Part shown: positions 60,378 through 64,000 of the stretch, piece after piece
Numbering within the stretch: position 1 is the first letter of the stretch
How the letters are laid out: every line of letters begins with the position of its first letter
Origin: Dyella flagellata
GTDB lineage: Bacteria > Pseudomonadota > Gammaproteobacteria > Xanthomonadales > Rhodanobacteraceae
Length of the DNA: 64,000 nt
Assembly: GCF_030160275.1 (NCBI RefSeq)
Contig: NZ_BSOA01000001.1
Location: forward strand, 1-64,000
Direction of reading: 5' to 3'
Translations under genes and position numbers: made by a program
Notes under the pieces: generated by a model
The model's input: the letters and a program-made list of their open reading frames with translations, nothing else
Told to the model about the DNA's origin: nothing
The model's database searches: none

Positions 60378-61508
60378 TCAGCCCCTTGGACGTACCAGCT
60401 CGCGCAACCTGAAGATGAAATCCGCCGGCAGCGCACCCACTCCGGGCGAGCGCGCAAGCATGTCGTCGATCACTTTGCGCGCTTCTTCGACACGCCCTTC
60501 GTCCATCAGCAGGACGCTTTGCGCATAGCGCGCGGTGCGACCTTGCGGATCCAGGCGCGAGGCGCGCTTGATGGATTCCTCCGCTTCCTTGCGCTCGAAC
60601 CGCAGCGCATGCACCAGGGCGTAACCGCCGTGCGTTTCGCCGAAGGTCCTGTCCAATGCGAACGCCTTGTCGAAACTGCGCTTGGCACCGGCGAGGTCGC
60701 CCTCCAGCAATTGGCACCAGGCCAGCGCATGCCAGGTGCCTATGTGATCGGGCATGGTGGTGGACGCACGCTCCAGCAAGGCACGCGCCCCTGCCACCTC
60801 GCCGCCCAGCATCAGATTCTGGCCTAGGCCAAGCCAAGCGCGCCCGGATTCGGGGTGCTTGGCAAGTACGCGCTCGAAAGCGGCGGTCGATTCCTGCACG
60901 CGCTGCGACCACAGCGCCAGCGTGCCGCGTACAATGCCGGCCTCATGCTGATCGGGGTCGGCTTGCAATGCCAAATCCGCTTGCTCAGTGGCCCGCGTTG
61001 TGTCGCCGACATCCAGCCAGAGCAAGGCGCGCAAGCCCTGCACTTCTGGCAAGCGGGCCCCGGATTGAATCGGCGCCAAGGCTTCGAGTGCTGCTTGGAG
61101 CTGTTTGAGTCGATGCAGGACGCGCGCCTTGAGCAGCGCAAGCGCAACCTGGTCGCCATCGCCTTCATGAGCACGCGCAAGCGTCTGCAACGCTTCGTCG
61201 GCACGGCCCTCTACGAACTGCGCGTAGGCCAAGTCGTGGACAACGCCGGCCGGGACGATTTCCATCTGGCCAAACAAGGCTTGCAGCAGGGCGATGGCGG
61301 TTTTGGTATCACCGCGCAGCAACGCACAACGCGCCTCCCGGAAGCGTACGCCCGGCATTTCTCGCAACGAAGCTGGTGCCTGGTCGAGGCGCGCGATAGC
61401 TTCCTCGGAACGCCCTTCCCCGAGTAGCTCGTCGAGCAGATCGCACAAAAGAACGGGATTCCCCGGATCGCGGTCCGCGAATCCGGCCAGCAGGGCGGCA
61501 CGGCTCAC
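60378..61508 (-). CDS. TPR protein, first gene of the flagellar-type operon
   Basis: A 376-residue soluble protein composed of tetratricopeptide-type repeats (EEAIARLDQAPASLREMPGVRFREARCALLRG, ATEQADLALQADPDQHEAGIV, ESTAAFERVLAKHPESGRAWLGLGQNLMLGGE, AKRSFDKAFALDRTFGETHGGYALVHAL). No signal peptide or membrane helix is seen. The start is GTG at 61508 with AGGGGGG just before it. It is only 2 bp from fliQ and so is surely made with the export apparatus. TPR proteins in such loci can be chaperones for exported subunits; no specific role can be given. Confidence 0.75.
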   Translation of the reverse strand: MSRAALLAGFADRDPGNPVLLCDLLDELLGEGRSEEAIARLDQAPASLREMPGVRFREARCALLRGDTKTAIALLQALFGQMEIVPAGVVHDLAYAQFVEGRADEALQTLARAHEGDGDQVALALLKARVLHRLKQLQAALEALAPIQSGARLPEVQGLRALLWLDVGDTTRATEQADLALQADPDQHEAGIVRGTLALWSQRVQESTAAFERVLAKHPESGRAWLGLGQNLMLGGEVAGARALLERASTTMPDHIGTWHALAWCQLLEGDLAGAKRSFDKAFALDRTFGETHGGYALVHALRFERKEAEESIKRASRLDPQGRTARYAQSVLLMDEGRVEEARKVIDDMLARSPGVGALPADFIFRLRELVRPRG

Positions 61509-61989
61509 GGCGCCCCCCTAAACTTTTTTGGCGTAACTTCGATATAGCCAACAGCGAGGGCTGCCAAGACCCTCGACACCAGGACATCCCACCGCACGTC
61601 TACTGCTCCCTGCGCGCGGACAGCCTCCCGAGCGCACTCCTTCCCCTTACAGCTTCCTTACGACGTAGGTCGCGCGTCGTTTGGTCCTCGGACGTTTTGC
61701 GGGCCACGTCACACTCAATCTGTGACGCAAGACAAAACGCTTATCTAATCTAGGATCGACCTTCACCAACTGTCAACAAAGTTCTCACATTGTCTTCACG
61801 CTTACGCCAAACGTATTAATTCACGATGACATCGTAATTTTTTGCTGGCGACGATATGGCGAAAAGACATACGCTTCCCTGCGCAATGCAAGTTCTACCT
61901 GAGGTTCATTCATGCACTTGGAAATTTCATGACGACTTGGCACCACCCGCTACACTAGGTCAAACGCGTTGTTCATCTCGGAAACCGGC
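61509..61989. promoter_or_regulatory. 481-bp divergent control region of the flagellar-type operon
   Basis: Region between the leftward operon and a rightward hypothetical gene. It is clearly less GC-rich than its surroundings at 61735-61865. A perfect 7-bp inverted repeat, CGTCACA-N7-TGTGACG, lies at 61707-61727; the arms face the opposite way to a CRP/Clp site, so it is a different type of operator if real. TACACT at 61951-61956 is a possible -10 for the rightward gene. I found no convincing sigma-54 or sigma-28 promoter by eye and no gene. Confidence 0.45.
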
Positions 61990-62382
61990 ATGTCCACGGA
62001 TCGCATCCCCCCCTCCTCCTCGCTAGTGGAAACATTGAGGGCGCTTGCGCACGGACGCACCCAGGACGCCCGGCGCAACAGCCGGCCCGGCAAGCCTGAT
62101 TCGAGCGGGCCGCAAAAGCCGGTCAAGACGAAGCACGACGTGCAGCTGCTACGCCAGCGCCTGCATGGCCTTGCCACCGAAGCCGACCTTGCCAACGAGC
62201 AGTCGATGCTTCACGCGAGAACCCAAGCGGTGCGCGAAATCCTGCTATGGGAATTCGGCAGCGACTTCCGCAACGATTCGCAGTTTGTGCCGATGGTGGA
62301 TGCGATTGGCAAGACGCTGGATGCGGACCCGGCGTTTCAGCAACGTTTTGTGGATTTGCTGGCGGATTTGCGCAAGGCTTGA
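61990..62382 (+). CDS. Hypothetical protein divergent from the flagellar-type operon
   Basis: A 130-residue protein I do not recognise. The N-terminal third is basic, polar and probably disordered (ARRNSRPGKPDSSGPQKPVK). The C-terminal two-thirds is helical (VQLLRQRLHGLATEADLANEQSMLHARTQAVREILLWEFG), with a conserved-looking DPAFQQRFVDLLADLRKA end. No signal peptide or membrane helix is seen. ATG at 61990 is chosen over TTG at 61969. Its place suggests a regulator or chaperone for the flagellar-type system, which is only inference. Confidence 0.6.
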   Translation: MSTDRIPPSSSLVETLRALAHGRTQDARRNSRPGKPDSSGPQKPVKTKHDVQLLRQRLHGLATEADLANEQSMLHARTQAVREILLWEFGSDFRNDSQFVPMVDAIGKTLDADPAFQQRFVDLLADLRKA

Positions 62383-62552
62383 GAGCGTGCGACCTCACCG
62401 CACTGGTGCTTTACGGAAGAGACGCTATAAAGCTCGCCTCGGCGATGACGAAAGTTACGCACACAACGCGCAAAAACATCCAGTCCAGATCGATTGAATG
62501 GTCGAAACTAAGGCAGCCCGATCCCATCGTTGGTTTTGACCCAGGCCAACGC

Positions 62553-62999
62553 CTACGCTGCATGCTTGCGGGGTCGACCACCCTTACGCCCGTTCTCGCG
62601 TGAAGATGCCGCCTTTGCCTTGCTGCTGCGGCTACCATGATGCGTAGCTACCACGGTATTGGCCATGGCCATCAACGACTTGCTGGCCGCTACCAGGCCT
62701 GCAATGGAGATATGCAGGTCGCGCTTGCCCAGACACAGCGCACTCCCGCCGAAGCCCACTTCCATGCCTTTGAGTTCAGCGGTGCTCAACGCTTCCAGCT
62801 CGGGGTAGTTATTCACTGGCAACACGACCGCACTGTGATCAGCGAAACCCACTAACAGCGCATGAAGCTTCGGCACGTAACTCACTGAAGTCGCATGCAC
62901 GCCAGCGTTCTTGCGCCGCGTTCCGCGCACTATCGCACGATCGAGCACTTCTTCCGTCACTAGCCGATCGAAGCGCGTAGCTGCTCTGATTTTGCTCAT
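62553..62999 (-). CDS. DUF2442 domain protein
   Basis: A 148-residue protein with the DUF2442 pattern: ATSVSYVPKLHALLVGFADHSAVVLPVNNYPELEALSTAELKGMEVGFGGSALCL (about residues 36-90), then HISIAGLVAA and a basic tail (SSKAKAASSRENGRKGGRPRKHAA) with an AT-hook-like GRPRK. The tail suggests nucleic acid binding. The ATG at 62999 overlaps the upstream DUF4160-like gene by 4 bp. Pairs of DUF4160 and DUF2442 genes are common in bacteria and may be toxin-antitoxin systems, but this is unproven. Confidence 0.8.
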   Translation of the reverse strand: MSKIRAATRFDRLVTEEVLDRAIVRGTRRKNAGVHATSVSYVPKLHALLVGFADHSAVVLPVNNYPELEALSTAELKGMEVGFGGSALCLGKRDLHISIAGLVAASKSLMAMANTVVATHHGSRSSKAKAASSRENGRKGGRPRKHAA

Positions 63000-63424
63000 A
63001 GCCCAATCTCCAGGGATTCAGCCTGCCCCTTCAGCCTTAAGATGGCATGGTACCTCACCGCGTCGAAGCTGGCTGATTGAATGTTTACCGCGCCCGCCCG
63101 TCTTGCCTTCGAACTGACAACCTCCTGCAAATGAACATCCCACTGTAGGTCTTCCAGACACATCGTCTGTATTGCGGACCACCACGCCTCACGAGCCTTA
63201 CGCAGATGAGCTGGCTTCATCAGCGCCTGACGCAATCCTTCCAGCACCTTGACAGACGGTTTGCTCCGTACAGGCACGACATCCCACAAGCACACGCTGT
63301 TGTGCCAAAAACTGAATTTAAAGCGGGCACTCCATTCAGCAGGCCCTACATGGACATGGGGTGGGCAGTGCTCATCGCGGGTCAGTACAGCAAGCACTAG
63401 TCCGTCATGTTTGCACACTTTCAT
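62996..63424 (-). CDS. DUF4160-like protein
   Basis: A 142-residue protein. Its N-terminal part DEHCPPHVHVGPAEWSARFKFSFW (residues 17-40) carries the PPHVHV core of DUF4160, and the C-terminal KVLEGLRQALMKPAHLRKAREAWWSA is helical. It is longer than the usual 80-90 residue DUF4160 because of a C-terminal extension. The ATG at 63424 is followed downstream by the DUF2442 gene with a 4-bp overlap. The paired genes may be a toxin-antitoxin-like module. Confidence 0.75.
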   Translation of the reverse strand: MKVCKHDGLVLAVLTRDEHCPPHVHVGPAEWSARFKFSFWHNSVCLWDVVPVRSKPSVKVLEGLRQALMKPAHLRKAREAWWSAIQTMCLEDLQWDVHLQEVVSSKARRAGAVNIQSASFDAVRYHAILRLKGQAESLEIGL

Positions 63425-63742
63425 AGTAACCTATCTGTTAGGTTTTTCAAGAGCACATCCACAGGAATGCTCAGCTAGCGTCGCAGCACGCAACAGCCCT
63501 TGGATCAATACCGCCGCACCATTTGCCAGGGCGTGTCCGTGAAGAATTACCTCACTCGGAATACGGCGTTTGTGGCGGATGGGCGCCTTGCAATCTGTTT
63601 GGTCGACGCCCATTACCTCAAGCCAGGTGCAATCCCCCGTCTGATAAAAATCGTCACTCAGGTTGCATACGCGCTTCATCCTCAAGCGACACGCCATCCT
63701 CCGGTTGACGTGTCGCATTGAGACCATACATGCGCGAAGTAA
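63425..63742. other. 318-bp gap, possible small leftward gene
   Basis: On the minus strand a 98-codon frame runs from 63727 to 63431. Its later part (SEVILHGHALANGAAVLIQGLLRAATLAEHSC) looks somewhat protein-like, but I recognise no family and its start context is poor. A plus-strand frame at 63500-63721 overlaps it. The region also should hold the promoter of the DUF4160/DUF2442 pair. I do not call a gene with confidence. Confidence 0.3.
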
Positions 63743-64000
63743 CTAGCCCTCATGCTCCTTCATCAACATGGCATCGCCATACCGATGAAGAAAATGCAAA
63801 GCCGCACACAGGCCATCAACCTGCGTGGGAGTAAGCGGCAATGCGCCGGGTTCCGGTAGCCTGTTGTAGGCCTTTGCGCGATTAAAGGCTTCGCTGCTCT
63901 TCAGCAAGCCTCGAATGACCTGGATGGCCACGCTGGTACCCGCAAACTTCATCAAGTAGGCGTACCGCTCGTTTCTTTCGGGGTCTTTGGGAAACCGTGG
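63743..64000 (-). CDS. Hypothetical protein, partial (cut by right window edge)
   Basis: The minus-strand frame stays open to the end of the window, so the true start is probably beyond base 64000. At least 85 residues are visible, from PRFPKDPERNERYAYLMKFA through IQVIRGLLKSSEAFNRAKAY to GLCAALHFLHRYGDAMLMKEHEG. It is helical with no membrane segment. The family was not recognised. A start inside the window (ATG at 63952) is possible but would waste a good-looking upstream stretch. Confidence 0.5.
   Translation of the reverse strand, partial: PRFPKDPERNERYAYLMKFAGTSVAIQVIRGLLKSSEAFNRAKAYNRLPEPGALPLTPTQVDGLCAALHFLHRYGDAMLMKEHEG

Noticed and set aside
60376-60912. A long extension of fliQ upstream in the same phase
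   Set aside because: The extra codons run through the TPR gene in another frame and look unlike protein; FliQ is normally about 89 residues.
41383-61508. A non-flagellar type III injectisome
   Set aside because: Rod (flgB, flgC, flgF, flgG), P and L ring (flgI, flgH), flgA, flgD and the hook gene flgE are flagellar; no secretin or needle gene is present. Only the FliG-position and FliM-like proteins look injectisome-like.
61938-61950. Sigma-54 promoter TTGGCACC...GC before the 61990 gene
   Set aside because: The spacing between GG and GC is 8 bases, not the 10 needed.

Overview
The window looks like the chromosome of a GC-rich gammaproteobacterium of the order Xanthomonadales, most likely a Rhodanobacteraceae member (Dyella, Luteibacter or Rhodanobacter type). 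That placement is inferred from gene families (DUF3011, FolE2, FdtA-type sugar genes, microcystin-dependent-type collar proteins, TorF-like outer-membrane protein) and from the dense REP-like palindromes; no rRNA or species marker is present.

Bases 59-15211, all on the minus strand, form a surface-polysaccharide operon, most junctions being short overlaps or very small gaps. In transcription order it encodes FdtA/QdtA-type ketoisomerase, NeuD-type acyltransferase, beta-propeller protein, FemAB-like acetyltransferase, DegT aminotransferase, Wzx flippase, GT2 glycosyltransferase, Wzy-like polymerase, Wzz-like chain-length protein, methyltransferase, amidohydrolase, second methyltransferase, B12-binding radical SAM enzyme and two GT-B glycosyltransferases. 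The first genes predict a dTDP-3-(acyl)amino-3,6-dideoxyhexose; the radical SAM, methyltransferase and amidohydrolase block is unusual for such a locus.

Bases 15468-17970 (plus) hold a small electron-transfer cluster: cytochrome b561, a CXXCH-bearing predicted outer-membrane barrel and a soluble cytochrome c. Bases 18176-22637 hold a TorF-like outer-membrane protein, an ECF sigma / zinc anti-sigma / S8 peptidase operon and folE2. A very large M48 peptidase (minus), an IorAB-type molybdenum hydroxylase (plus) and small accessory genes run to 31810. Bases 31792-40738 carry three tandem phage-collar-domain proteins with a GNAT gene, divergent from a 2174-residue Ig-repeat autotransporter built on an exact 540-bp repeat register.

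Bases 41383-61508 (minus) are one very compact flagellar-type operon: TPR, fliQ, fliR, flhB, flhA, flgF, flgG, flgA, flgH, flgI, flgB, flgC, fliE, fliF, a small FliG-position gene, fliH, fliI, fliJ, fliK-like, flgD, flgE, short FliM-like, fliN, fliO, fliP and a FliA-type sigma factor. It encodes a full export apparatus, rod, rings and hook, but in this window there is no flagellin, cap, hook-filament junction, stator or chemotaxis gene, and FliG and FliM are replaced by much shorter proteins. This reduced-rotor flagellar machine is the best candidate for an undescribed system. The right end has a divergent hypothetical gene, a DUF4160/DUF2442 pair and a gene cut by the window edge.

Two families of palindromic repeats punctuate the window: a 68-bp GTAGGCTGGGAT-type element and a CTCCCTCCCCTGC-type element. 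They sit at gene ends and once inside the flagellar operon. No tRNA, rRNA, CRISPR array or intact insertion sequence was seen.
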